64,000 nt of DNA from Luzula sylvatica. Lineage: Eukaryota; Streptophyta; Magnoliopsida; Poales; Juncaceae. A program made the translations under genes and the position numbers. The stretch spans positions 48,013,415 through 48,077,414 of the forward strand of contig OX326961.1 in assembly GCA_946800325.1 (NCBI GenBank), in the 5' to 3' direction. The notes below the pieces were generated by a model. It did no database searches, was not told the DNA's origin, and saw nothing but the letters and a program-made list of their open reading frames with translations. This document shows positions 11,301 to 23,885 of this stretch, in pieces. How positions within the stretch are numbered: the stretch's first letter is position 1; every line of letters starts with the position of its first letter.

Positions 11301-14300
11301 GTGCGTTGAAGAGAACAGATGTGCCTGGATTATGGGTGCACGTGACGTGTGGATGGTACCAGCCACAGGTTTCATTTCAAGATGCAAAGACCATGGAGCC
11401 AGCTGAAGGAATCCTACGCATCCCCTTAGAATCTTTTAAAAAGGTTTATATATTCCTTGATTAAATTGATTTCTCGCACGTACCATTTTGAAAAGTAAAA
11501 TGACAATTTTACCCTTGGGTTGATTTATAATTGGTTTAGGTTTGTTCGATATGTAAGCAAATGCACGGCGCGTGCACCCAGTGTTGTATGTGTTCGACTT
11601 ATTATCATGCCATTTGTGCCTCTCGAGCTGGCTACGACATGGAGGTTTTTATTTTGTTATTATTTATCATTATGTTCTGTATATGTCGTAATGTAGTAAT
11701 GTAGTATACTAGTAAGTATATATGTATTGGTATATTATGTAGGAAGGAAAAAATAAATATTTCTTATTATTAGATTTGTAATTTCGTCCTTTTTGATATA
11801 TTTCAGTTACATTACTCAGAAGTAAAAGGAAGGCAGATAACACGCTTTGATTCTTACTGTCCTAATCATAGGTAATATTTTTTTTTCAATCCATTTTGTT
11901 CTATTTTATATAAATATGTAATATGAAAAGGCCTGAACCCAATATCTGGGGTCCAAACTCCAAAGACAATTATTAAATATGATAACGTGTTATAGTTAGG
12001 GCTTGGGCCTGAATGATCAGAAATAAAATATTAAAAAAAAGTATCATAATGTGACATTTAATTTTTTTTTTAATAATTATAATAATTTTGAATCCAGGGA
12101 GCCGAATGAGAATCATGCATTGACTGTGGTAACAGCCGAGACTGATAACGCAACTGAAGTTTCTGATAGAAATGAAGAGAAGCCAACCCTTTTGAGACTG
12201 GTTAGAAAGGAAAATGAAAAGGAGAAGGAACGTGAAAGTGAAAAGACGGTTTTGCCCTTGACAAAACCTGCTGAGGATGAAGTTCCAGCAGCCAGGTGCC
12301 GAGTCTACGTAAAGACAAACAGAAAGGTACTTTATTTTAACCTTGTTTTTTTTATTAATCAAAATCATTGAATCTAAACCCTAAATCAGGTAAGTAGTTT
12401 CGTACCATGAACCTAATTAACTAGTTTTGTATAAGTGAGACTTCGGTACATTGCATACAATGAATACTCTCTAATTTGAAAGGGCATTTTGGGTATTATG
12501 TTCGTTGAACCGGATGACCCTTCTAGAAGCATTTAATTCCATTGTTGTGGTTTTGATAAGTTTTCAAGTCCGTCCCCGGTATTTCAAACCCGCCCACTTA
12601 TTTAAGAAAACCGTTAATGGTTTTAATCCGGGCTATTTTAGGGTATTTAATAAAATTTTGAAATCCGCACTGTGAAACCGTAAACAGCCTCCAGTTTGTA
12701 AACCCGTCCACTGATTTTACAAAACCGCCCACAGTTTTGAACCCGGGATATTTTACTGTATTCGATAATTTTTCAAGTCCGTGGCCTCGATTACATCTGA
12801 CCGTCAAAATTAGGGTTTTCTAGTTGAGTGGGTTAATCTGGTCCGTCCAATCCAGTGTCTTCTTCCTATAAATAGGACCCTCGAGTTACCCTTTCAAAGC
12901 ACACCAGTTCCCAAATCCTTTCTTGTTTCTCTTTTCTCCTTGCCAGAGAAATAGAGAGAGAATAAGAGAGAATTCTAGAAAAAAAAGAGAGAGAAGTGAG
13001 AAAAACCTTGAAAAAAGAGTAAGAAAAAGAGAGAAGAAAGCTCAGACCAAAACCCTAACCCTGGTTGTCCGGTGACGATGAATCCTTTAACCAAAATTGG
13101 GTGTCAATGGTACCGTACTGGTATTGGTACACCAAGTACCAAATTCCGACTGGTACAGTAACGAAATCCGAGTACGTTACATTTATATTTTCTATTTTCA
13201 TTGCATGATATTTTTTACTCCAATTTTGTTCTATTTTAAAATATTTGTAATCTCGAAAATTTTAATTTTTGTGTATTGTTTTGTTGATGTTGCAGGAAAG
13301 CAGAGACGAGGCAATAGCTCACCGCACGATGGGCCCTCGGCAGCACCCCCTCGAAAAGATCGACAGCCTCAATCAGGTATATTTTACTTATTTTTCTACT
13401 TTTTTTACTGATATAATATTAATGTAAGAACTTTTTTGGTGTTCTATTCTATTAATAAAAATGATTTTTTTTTGGGCTGGTATGATAAAAAGTAGTTATT
13501 TTTTGTGTTATATATAAAGAGTTCTCTTGTGATATGAAAAGATTGATTTTTAAAAATTGATTTTATAAATAATAAAAGAATTGTTTGGTCTTATGTTAAT
13601 TTCAGTAAAAATTGATTTTATAAATAGGCCTTTTGGTTATTCTGATAAAAACTTCTTTTTTTGGGTTTGACGTAAAAATAATTTCAGTAAAAAAAGATGT
13701 CTTTTTGGTGTTAAAAGTAATAATCGGAATGTTTTTGTGTGTGTTCAAGAGAAAGAAACTATTTATGGTATTGATTTTAAGGGGCTATAGAGGTCCAATC
13801 TAATTTGTTATTGAATTACAATATGAAAGTTTTTCAGGGTTATTCTGTAAATTTCAAAAATGTCAGTGTCATGTATCATCTAGAATAAAAAGTTAATAAT
13901 TTGAAATCATAATAAAATAATAAAATATCATCTATAGGTTTTTAGTGTCTGATTAAACAGAACTAATTTGTTATTAAATTACAATATTCCTCTTTTTCTG
14001 CATTACTATGTAAATTCCAAACTTTTCAATGTCATTTAAGTAATTTTATTCAAGTTAAACTTTATCTGCATTTCAGTATCAGTAACAGTACAATGGTTGA
14101 TATTATTAGCCTATTTGTAAATTCCTAAATTTGCAGGGTCATTTAAGCAATTTGATTATTTCTTAACATTTTGTGTTTATTTTTTGTGATTTTGACAGTA
14201 CGAGGGGGATGCGACCATTTTCTCAACATTCAGCGAGCGTCTCCATCACTTAATGGTATTTTTTATTATTTCCATTTTTTTTTCTTAATATTCCATTTCA

Positions 14301-15182
14301 TACACATAAAATTTATTCTAATATTTTTTTTCTTAATTTTGTTTAATTGCAGAAAAGTGAGAATTACCGAGTATGCTACGGGAAATCGGGCATACACGGT
14401 TGGGGACTCTTCGCTCGCCGAACCATTCAAGAAGGAGAAATGGTATATTCTCCCGTTAATTCAATTTAATTTCCATTACTTCCTCATTACATTTCAAAAA
14501 TTAATGCTATTTTTTGTTTGATTTTTTTAATTTATTTTTAGGTCATTGAATATCGCGGTGAGCTAGTACGGCGGAGTGTGAGCGACGTGCGAGAAAAGCG
14601 CTATCTCGCCCAGCGAAAAGATTGCTACGTAAGTTTCATTTATTAAATTTAGCAAATTTACAAACAAGCCCCTGTATTATCGAAATTTATTATTTTTTGG
14701 TTTGTTTTGTAGTTCTTCAAAATAAGTGAAGAATTAGTGGTCGACGCTACAAATGGTGGGAACATAGCGCGTCTCATAAACCACTCAGTGAGTTTCCCAC
14801 TTTTAACCTTTTTAATATATTTTATTATATTCATATATGTATTACTAATTTGATTTAATATATATATTTTTTTCTTTTTGTGCAGTGCCAGCCGAACTGC
14901 TACGCCAGGAACGTGACCATGCGGGAGCAAGAGCACAAGGAGTACAAACTTGTGTTCATTGCTAAAACCCGAATCCCCGCTGGTCAAGAACTAACGTAAG
15001 TATAATAATTCCTTTAAATAGTCAAATATGTCTTTTAATTCCCTGATATTCTATTTCTTTGCCTGTTACTAACTCGTGTTTTGTTTTGTTTTTGTAGATT
15101 CGACTACTTGTTCGATCCTGACGAAGCAGGGCTTAAAGTGCCGTGTCTCTGCAAGGCGCTTACTTGCCGAGGGTATATGTAA
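8354..15182 (+). CDS. ATX3/4/5-type histone H3K4 methyltransferase (trithorax family)
   Basis: Nuclear SET-domain enzyme; family members methylate histone H3 lysine 4. There are 23 exons, all GT-AG and phase-consistent: 8354-8998, 9235-9290, 9375-9552, 9661-9759, 9855-9923, 10004-10066, 10148-10242, 10322-10408, 10484-10619, 10710-10791, 10887-10986, 11074-11198, 11298-11443, 11540-11644, 11807-11871, 12098-12326, 13296-13376, 14199-14255, 14353-14442, 14542-14628, 14713-14787, 14886-14995, 15098-15182. They give 954 residues, near the usual length of about 1,000. Order of domains: PWWP (about 155-270, GDVIWAKASRKSPAWPAIV); PHD (about 328-385, CGVCKKVW to YFCPDCK); second PHD (about 515-565, CTICRGLWDW); extended PHD (about 566-685); SET (about 807-930, GIHGWGLFARR, NHSCQPNC split across exons 21/22, FDYLFD); post-SET CLCKALTC. 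The start is the first ATG of the frame; the following TSLKRCK resembles family N-termini. No FYRN/FYRC domain is seen, which separates it from ATX1/2. Intron 16 (12327-13295) is enlarged. Confidence 0.93.
12549..13190 (+). promoter_or_regulatory. Promoter-like block inside ATX intron 16
   Basis: The intron before the SET-encoding exons contains two diverged tandem copies of about 120 bp (around 12580-12665 and 12695-12785, sharing AAACCCG, AAAACCG and TTTGAACCCGGG-like words). A consensus TATAAATA box follows at 12867-12874, then a purine-rich leader and an ATG at 13078 with a 27-codon frame. At 13105 there is a GGTGTCAATGGTACCG word like the ends of the hAT-type MITEs in this window. The block reads like a promoter and 5' leader, most simply part of a transposon LTR or a captured promoter. 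I could not find its ends. Confidence 0.4.
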
Positions 15183-16288
15183 CCCAAGTAGGCGCCTTTT
15201 TTTTTCTTTTTTTTAATCTATAGGCATTCGACGAGGCCATAGATTTATTTTCTTTGTTGCTCCCGTCGAAAAAAAAAAAAAAATTAATTGATTAATTGTA
15301 ATTCATTGTAAGAACAGAAAAAAAAATTAATGAAAAAGTTATTTTAATTGTTTGGCTTACTTTATTTTTTTTTGTTATGTTGTGGAAATATTTAATTATT
15401 GTTTTTATTGTGTTGTGGAAATGTTTAATTTTGTTTTGTTTTGTTGCTCGAGTATAAAATTGATATTATCTAAGTATAAAATTTAAGTGTAAAATAAATT
15501 TATATGAAGTTGTATTGATATAAAGTGACTAAAAGTTTTAAGTATACAACTGATATGAATTATAAAAAATGGAATATTGACAATTAAAATAGAACACTCA
15601 CAAATTTAATGAATCAAAGTTAAAAGAAAAGCTCTGCCTAGTTGACTCTTCAATACATAAATTATGGGCCCAAATTTCTACACGGATCCAGAGTCCAAAC
15701 AAATTGTCCAAGCCCAAATTTCGCAATATATCAATACCGGGTTTAATATAGGCCTTCATTTTGCACTACATATTGGGCCTTAATATGGGCATTTATTTCT
15801 TAGGCCCGACAAACATATAAATAGTTTTGGTAAATAAGATGGCCCATGTATATATCATGTTTGATAAAATTCATACGAAGGATGAAACAGTCAGATTATT
15901 CACGGCAAAATGGAATATTGGTAGTTAAAATCCATAATGGCCTTATTAAATGAGTGAATAAAATTTAAGAGTTCATGCATATTTGGATTTTAGTGGGCCT
16001 TATTAAAAGAGTTATAAAATTGACTATAAGTTGCTTGCATATTCACCAAAACTAGTTATATCCTCGGGCCTCAATTTAATAAGTTTCAATCTATTTTTTC
16101 TAAAATTTATTTCTAGAGAAACTAAAAATGAAATTAGACAAAAAGAGAGAGCATAACCTAAATAAATAAATAAAAAAACTCAATCATCCACGCCAATATA
16201 AAATATATATATTACCGCGAATGCCAATCATAGTTTGTTTCTTATAAAAATTATAAGTTTTTAAATGTTGGTTTTTTTAGGTTTTAAT
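15183..16288. other. Convergent intergenic region
   Basis: It lies between the 3' ends of the ATX gene and the charged-protein gene. AT-rich with poly(A)/poly(T) runs. A short word (AATGGAATATTG) repeats at about 15570 and 15910. No gene, RNA or clear mobile element was recognised. Confidence 0.5.
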
Positions 16289-19163
16289 TTAGCAAGGTAT
16301 CTGGCTGAAGCCAACCTTAATACAATCAGGCAAGACAAGCTCGCAAGTCTGAGCCCCCGAAGCAAATACAACATTTTTACCGGACATAACCGCAAATTCC
16401 CCATCATCCTCGCCTTTCATTTTCGAATCCTCCTCCGTTGCATTCTTACAAGAAACCCCCGTAGTAGCATTTTGATCCTCCTCCTCCTCCTCCTCCTCCT
16501 CCTCAGAGCGAGATTGTGATGAACTCTCTGCACGGATCTCGATGCGGGGTTTCTCCTCGTCAGTCTCCATCTTATCGGGATCAGAAGTACAAGCTTCTAG
16601 AACTTCTTCTTTGTCTATGTTTCCGATTCGATTGAAGGACTTGAGGATCTGTGCTTTATAATGAGACAAAGATCTCTGCAAATTTTACAAAAATGAAATA
16701 TTTAAAACTGAATTGTTTTGGAAAAAGAGATGCAAAAAAAATAAGAAAATTACCTGAAAGAGGGACTCATTCGTTGTGGGCAAATGATATTTCAAAGCAT
16801 GATTTGAATTTGAGCTTTTTTTGATTAATACCTTTTCTTCCTTATCATTCTGTTTTATTTAGAAATCTCAATCAGTATTCACAAAAAAATATGAATAAAA
16901 AAACGGTATATAATAATATACCTGAATACTTCCACCAATAGTACCGGTACCGGTACCGGTACCAGTACCAGTCTTCTGAAGCAATGCCATGCACTTTTCA
17001 TAGACATCCTTCTCTGCTAAATCTTCTGAAAGACCAATCTTAGAGAGATAATAATCATGACGAAACACGATTTTATACTCCTCCATAGTCTTCTTCTCAA
17101 CACTTTCAGTTTTTTCCGAATCAGAGCTTTTCTTATCCTCGTCATCCTTAATACTGTTGACAGGTGGACCCGCCTCGTCAGGTTCATTAATTTCAGGATT
17201 AGTTTCCAAATTTGGAATTTTTTTTTTGCCATTCGATTGGTTCGGGTTGGCATCAGAAGAGAATTGGTCATCTGTTTCTCCATGATTTTGTTCAAACTGG
17301 TTTGGTTCTAGGGTTTGAGTTTGAACTCCCTGATTTGGGGCCAATTGGCTCAAATCTGGTGGTTTTGAGAATTGATTTTGACCCAATCGGGTCAATTGGG
17401 ACAAGTCAATGTTTGGAGGGATCTGGTTTTGACCAAATTGGGCCAATTGTGCCAAATCTAGGGTTTGAGAGAACTGGCCTTGATTGAATTGCCCCAATTG
17501 GGATAAATCTAGGGCTTGAGAAAATTGATTCTGCCCCAAATGGGTCAATTGGGTCAAATCTAGGTTTTCCGGTCTCATGTTAAAGGGAAATTGATTAGCC
17601 AAAGGATGACATCCAGCTGGCACTTGGCCTCTTTGAGGCCAAGGCCAAAATGGTATATTACTAACACCATTAATATCATTGTTATTATTGTTGTTAGTGT
17701 AGTTATTTCCAAAATCTCTGGTACCAAAGAATGCATTGGTACCGCCCCCCCTTCTAGGTCTATTGAAGTTCGATCTTTGGTTATTATAATTTCGGTTTTG
17801 GAAATTAGGCCTTCTTTCATATGAATTAAACCCTTGAGAAGAAGAACCGTTATTCCAATTCTTAGAATTGGAATTGTTATTCCATTTGTTAGAATTGGAA
17901 TTATTATTCCAATGGTTAGTGTTGGAATTGTTATTCCAATTGTTAGTGTTGTTATCCCTCATTTCAAAGTTCTCTTCTTCCTCTTGTCTGGAATTGCCAT
18001 TCCTGTGGAGAAAAAGCCATATTATATTATATGAAGATTTAAAAGTATAAAATTACTATTAATCAGATATAATTAACCAAAATTATATTACCTGCTTTGT
18101 CCTTTGAATTGAGGAACTTTTGAACTTGAGGGGCTTCTATGATAATCTGTCTCTTTTACGCTTCTATCCTTCGAATTATTAAAAATTGGTTTATCATCAT
18201 CTCTCCACTTGATCTCCTTATCATTTCTACCCTTGAAATCACCAAGACTATCCTTTTCATCACACAATCTTTTCTTGGTCTCTTTTACATTTTTACCCTT
18301 AACATCACTAAAATTTTCATAGGCCCTTTTCTTCCCTCTATTGTTATTGTTGTTGTCTTCGTCTCTATACTTGGCATTTTCTCTTTCATCCTTGAAATAC
18401 TGCTTGTTAACCGAAGAGTATTTCTCTCTCTCATCTCTGTGCCGGTATTTATCACTGTGCCTCTGTTTAGAAGAACTTGCATGAAATTTCTCTTTTGATT
18501 TCTCATATTTTTCATCTCTATGCTTATTCCTGTCTTTATCACTCGAGTGCTCTTTCCTTTTTGAATCGGGTTCTCTTCCTGAAAATTATAATGAATTGCT
18601 TTCAATTTGATAATTACAACAAATTGAATTGCTTTCAATTTGAATTTGTATACAAATAAAGATGATAATAGAGTGAATGTTATAAAGTCTGAAAAAGATC
18701 TTTCTTTAGTAAACAATTTTTTTTTTTGGAATGTGGATTCTGCAGAGAATTACCCAATTAGTGTTTTTTTACTGAAACCAAAATTTTAACTTTATTTTTC
18801 CACAGTAATCATGACAATAATAGTAACAATTAAGCAGTGAATAAACATACCAGTAAGTTCTTTATCCTTCTTTGCATCTTTCTCATATGATTTAGTCTCC
18901 TTTCTCCACCTAGAACCTTCGTTTCTCTCTCTTTCCTTCTCATCTCTGTACCGGTTTTTCCTATCCTCTTTGTACCGATCACCTGAATTGCTATGCCTGG
19001 TACTGGATGTTGCTTTCCAATCATTCACGTGCCTGTGTTTGTCATCTTTAATTTCTTCTCGAACAACCACTCTCCTATCACTGTCAGATACCCTAGTTCC
19101 AATAGTCACTCTATCCTCATCGGATTCTACTGACCTGTGCCTATTGGATCTCTCTCGAGCCAT
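16289..19163 (-). CDS. Charged, Asn/Gln-rich protein, probably nuclear (unknown function)
   Basis: Five exons read on the minus strand, phase-consistent: 19163-18851, 18578-18092, 18002-16922, 16849-16754, 16675-16289, giving about 787 residues. The N-terminal about 270 residues are very rich in Arg, Lys, Asp, Glu and Ser with RS/RD/KD dipeptides, as in splicing- or RNA-associated proteins. Then come NNW/NNSN repeats (17962-17830), an RG-rich patch (RPRRGGG), and five to six imperfect copies of an (L)DLSQLxxLGQNQFSQ unit (17560-17330). The C-terminus has a conserved-looking helical part (YKIVFRHDYYLSKIGL; a short GT repeat; YHLPTTNESLFQ; SLSHYKAQILKSFNRIG) and a Glu run encoded by a TCC microsatellite. 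I do not recognise a catalytic domain. It may be an RNA-processing cofactor of the loosely named CCCH13-like class; that is a guess from composition. Confidence 0.8.
16478..16503. repeat. (TCC)n microsatellite encoding poly-Glu
   Basis: A TCC run within the last exon of the minus-strand gene encodes nine consecutive Glu residues, so length changes would be in frame. Confidence 0.8.
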
Positions 19164-20391
19164 TACTCACCAACAAGAAGACTCAATTAACTCTAATTGG
19201 TGAAAATTTCGCAAAATTTTGGTGAAATTTCGCAAACAAATCAATTGGCCTTTGCCAACTTCCACCAAATTTTGAAAATTTCCGATGAATTGAATGCTCT
19301 ATCACAGGAAATTAAGAACTAAAATCAAATTGCTGAATTCAATTATAGAAACAGAAATTTGAAAAACAATTAGCGAAATTCGATTAATGAATTCTACGTA
19401 CGGAGGATGAAAGAGAGAAAGCCGCAATGGGGAAATTGTAAAAATATAAATTGAAAAAATTAACGATCCAAAAGATGCAAAATGGGGCGTCAAAATTACT
19501 AACATATTTTATCTACACCTGGTTTATAAAGAAATGATACTCCAAAGTTGTATTTTTAGAATTTTGAATAGCCATACATGTTATTAGGCTATGAATTTAA
19601 TGTGATATGTGTGTAGGCAGAAATGCTTACAAGTCGCGCCCTTTGTGGGTAGATGAATAGAGTGGATAGACTGGGTTTTTTTGTATGACTAAAATACCCT
19701 TGAAATAGTAAACGATTTGAATTACTTTCATGACTTGCTCTTTAGTTTTGATAGGGGTGTTATTGTAATTCTTATACCACTAAAATCATGCTGAGCGACT
19801 TGTGACTGAATGAACCTGGTGTATATAAGTACGGAAGAACTGAGAAGTAAAACTGTACATCCGTAGCATTTGTAAATTGTAGGTATGGTTGTGTTATGTA
19901 CGGGCCAAAGTTTATGTCTACACAAGAAAATTTATGTATTCTCTACAGGTGATTATCATAATCCATACAAGGATAAGTTTGATCTAGTTATGATTTTGAA
20001 GATATTTTAACCACGTGTTTATAAGCTTATATTTATATTTTCTAACTTCTAGCATTTTTGAAACTAGATAATACTCGTGTTACTTTACAAAGATCACAAT
20101 TATATTTTATATTTTGAAGGGGAATATTAATATTAATATTAATATTTATTTGTATGACAAATAATGACAATATTGTGTCAAAAAAAAAAAATGTTATATT
20201 AGTCTCAATCTCATAATATTGTTACGATTGATTTATGTATAATTATGTATATATATAATGATTATTTTATATTTTGATTTTTTTTCTTCCAAATATTAAT
20301 TCATATATTAGTGCAAATGTATAATGATAGTTTAAAAATAACACAATGTTACGTCAATTCACAGTAATTCATGCAATATGAAATATCGAAA
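19164..20391. other. Upstream region of the minus-strand gene; intergenic DNA
   Basis: The first 300 bases hold the likely promoter and leader of the minus-strand gene. Beyond about 19520 the sequence is AT-rich with no gene recognised. Confidence 0.45.
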
Positions 20392-20399
20392 CATTGAAC

Positions 20400-20889
20400 T
20401 AGGGGTGGGCAAATGGTTCGGTTTATTTGGGAACCGAACCGAACCGAACCGAACCGAACCGGTCAAATTCGGTTTAATCGGTTCGGTTTTTCGGTTTATT
20501 TGGTTCGGTTTGGTTCAAAAATTGATATTGTTCGGTTTATTCGGTTCGGTTCGGTGTTGGTATTTTCAGAACCAATTAAACCGAACCGACCGAATTAATA
20601 CTATTTTTCACTTTTTCTATTATATTCATTTAAAAAAAATTAAAATTAAATATTGTAAAATTAAAAATAACGTAAGTATATTTTATAATATATTTTTTTA
20701 TATTTTTTTTCTAAATAACATCTGAATTTTAACATTATAAAACTTCTAATTCGGTTCGGTTTTAAATCGGTTCAAATTTTATTCGGTTCGGTTCGGTTTG
20801 AATCTAGTCCGGTTCGGTTTAATTCGGTTTGCTCTTATTCGGTTCGGTTCGATTCGGTTCGGTTCGGTTCAACCGAATGCCAACCCCTA
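20400..20889. mobile_element. hAT-type MITE with GGTTCGGTT repeats
   Basis: The ends TAGGGGTGGGCA (20400) and TGCCAACCCCTA (20889) are inverted. They are flanked by a perfect 8-bp target-site duplication CATTGAAC (20392-20399 and 20890-20897), the hAT signature length. The 490-bp body is two arrays of degenerate GGTTCGGTTT repeats, in both orientations, around an AT-rich centre. It has no coding capacity, and the open frames across it are repeat artefacts. Confidence 0.9.
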
Positions 20890-20897
20890 CATTGAAC

Positions 20898-22364
20898 CAC
20901 CTTGACATATACCCACTGTACACATTTATTTATAAAGTACTAACAAACTTTTTATTGATTAAAACAACAATGAAAATTACATACAACGTTACATTTCACA
21001 ACGAAAAGAAAATAAAAATTACATACAACGTAACATTTAACAATGAAAATTATTTTATATTTACTTTTAAACAACAACATCTCTTCTTATGTTATTTTTA
21101 AATTTACAACTTCAGAAATTATTAAATTATACTTATATGGATGCCAAAAAAAAAAGAATACTAACGGATTTTGAAAATTATTGTTCTAAATTAGTATTAT
21201 GCAAAAAATCGAGGATACATTAGAAATCAATTCTGATGTTTTAATTAAGAACATTTAGAACAGTATTGCATTTAATTGTAGCTTAATTAGGTTTTTAGTG
21301 TCTTTCTTTACTAATATTATTGATTTTTTGTGCACTTGTGTTTTTTCTGGGCAAAAAATATCTCGAACTCATCATGACACAATTGAACGGCTATATATGA
21401 CAAAATTATTTTCTTTGATAGATTAATCAAAGATTGTTAGTAAACTCAACAAAGAAAAGAATAAGCAATAAATAGAGAGAACTATAATTACTGGGATCTT
21501 GGTTTTTTACTTTTTCATTTGATTTATAAATTGTTGTTTAACTCGTATAAATATTTAACCAAGTTCATTTAACAGAAAGTTAACTATTTGGATAAATCCG
21601 ATATTTGATAAGTTTTACATGGATATATTCGATATGTTTATAATTTTAGAAGAATAAATTTGATATTTGTAATTTTAAAGGGATAAATTTGATATTTCAA
21701 ATATTAGGAAGATATACAAGATATTCTCCTTAGTTTAAGTTGCGATTAATTTAGAAATTGTGAAATTAATTCAAGGACAAAAATATATGATTGGTCACCA
21801 ATACATTATTGTGTATTGAAGAACCATAAGTTATCTAGCAGATTTACTTATATTAAAAAAAAAACTGCAACAAAAATTATAGCAAAAAATTAACACAACA
21901 AATTTCACATTCATAATGAATCTTACAGATCATTTACAAAACTTTCAAAAACCAATTATAAATAAACATAACCAATATCCTAAAATACTCGAGCACCATG
22001 AATTATACTCTAAAATCATCAAAATAAATTATAAATAATAAAATTAAATCTTAAATTTCATACTTAATAATCGAAACAATTCCTAAAAAGGAGCTTTCTT
22101 TGTGAGGTGAGAGAACGGTAATGGCTTATTGTTATTTGGGGACGACAAAAATGAAGAGGGTGGGGCTCTCTATTTATTGATGGAACTATAGGAGCGGTGT
22201 TGAAATAGTTTACAATCTCCCTAAAAGCGGCGTACAAGTTAAGATATACATCGTGTGGGAATATTTATTTATATACTATCATTAAACCGTGCACCAAGTG
22301 TATTTTGTTTAATATGAAAAAAATGTTAACGTCGCAATCAAATGTGATAATCTTAGCTGGATTA
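20898..22364. other. AT-rich intergenic DNA
   Basis: Two short direct repeats of an ACAACGTTACATTT-like word occur at about 20984-21035. Otherwise there is nothing that I can support as a gene, RNA or mobile element. Confidence 0.4.
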
Positions 22365-23885
22365 TCTTTTGACCGTTAGAATCTCTAAATTACTTCAATT
22401 AAGAATATGCGATGAGATTGAAAAGACCGGTTACTGAATTGAAAGATAAAGAAAATCATGTTTTGCAATTTACTCTCGAGTCCAATAGATTTTTGGATCT
22501 TGATTGGATTTCGAGTAGTCCTTTTTCTAATTCCATTCAAGATCGTTGAAGCGCGTCAAGCTCATCAAATAGGGAATATATCTTGTGTGCATCATATTGC
22601 TTTTTGAATGCGTATTAGTAATTCACATGATAATTTCACGATTAATAATCGTCAAATGAGAAACCGACGAACTAAATAGAGTTACTGTTTTTGTGTTCGA
22701 CACAATAAAAAAGTTATATTTTGCATGATGAAATAGATACTGAACAAAATATTATATATATTATAAAATAAAATATGTAATGATAAGATAAAGCAATATT
22801 AAACAAAAAAAAGAGAGTACATGAGATCAGATAAAAAGATTTTTTTTTTGTACACTATAAGATATGTACTTAGCATTGTTAAAAGAATATCAGAATAAAT
22901 AACCAAAAAAATAATTAACAAAAAGGACGAAAGTTTGGGGACTGGATAATAGAAATGGATTGTTTAGGGACAATGTTGTAAATGTCGGTAATCCGAATGA
23001 ATTGAAAAAAAATTAACGATTGGTGATAATATGATTAATTATATAGACAAATTGAAAATTAGTTGGAATATGTGTGTTGGGGAAGTCTTCAATAAATTTC
23101 ATACATAATAATATAATTTATCAATTAATATTAATGTATTAATAATTAAAAAATCAATATCATTAATTTAAATGGCATAACTTAATTATAATAAAATTTG
23201 GCATAATTCAAATCCCATATACAAGACATAAACACCATAAGTCAAAGGACCAAATAATATCAAAAATAAATAAACAACGTGTACCAAAATTTGAACGAAA
23301 CATAATTAATCCAAAAAAAGAGAGAATAAAGATGAACAAATAAATTAGACAAATATCCAAATTAAAAATATCTAATAATTTATTAAATCATGTTTGTCAT
23401 GTTATAATAATGTACTCATGAACTTAAAATCAGTATCATCTGATATCATGTTTGTTTATTTTCTAAAACAATTGAATATAATTTATCATCGTTAACCTTC
23501 TTCAACTCGGATTCTCTATTATAATTATTATCGAAAGTTGAATACTAACTAATATTGGCCAAATCGGTCCAAAACGACATGAAATGAAAGAGATATCAAA
23601 AAATTCTAGTTGTGTGACTTAAATTATTAACTAGACATTGTCAGGTCGGTGAACTGATTTGAAATTATTCAGTAAATAATCGAAACTTTTTCAACCATGT
23701 CTGTGGACTATAAAAGCCGAAATAAGTCAAAACAAAATAAAATTAATTAATTAATAAAAATAAATTAATCAATTGAAATTTTATTAAGGGGGTTAAGCGC
23801 TACTCATATTTTTTTAGGACTCTTTTGATATTTATGATATTTGCTCATTCTTCTTCTCATTTCTCAAAGACCATTCTGAAAGGGG
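22365..23885 (+). repeat. Segmental duplicate of the SFT2-like gene upstream region (copy 1)
   Basis: This stretch matches, in order, 25365-25562, 27523-28127, 28389-28965 and 29083-29118. Shared words include GAGTCCAATAGATTTTTG, GTAATGATAAGATAAAGCAA, CTTCAACTCGGATTCTC, GGACTATAAAAGCC and GACCATTCTGAAA. The last shared word lies in the leader of the SFT2-like gene in copy 2. Copy 1 ends at that point and no coding exon follows, so it looks like a promoter-region duplicate without its gene. Confidence 0.8.

Noticed and set aside
20378..20881. Open frames across the GGTTCGG array
   Set aside because: Repeat artefacts of a hAT-type MITE.
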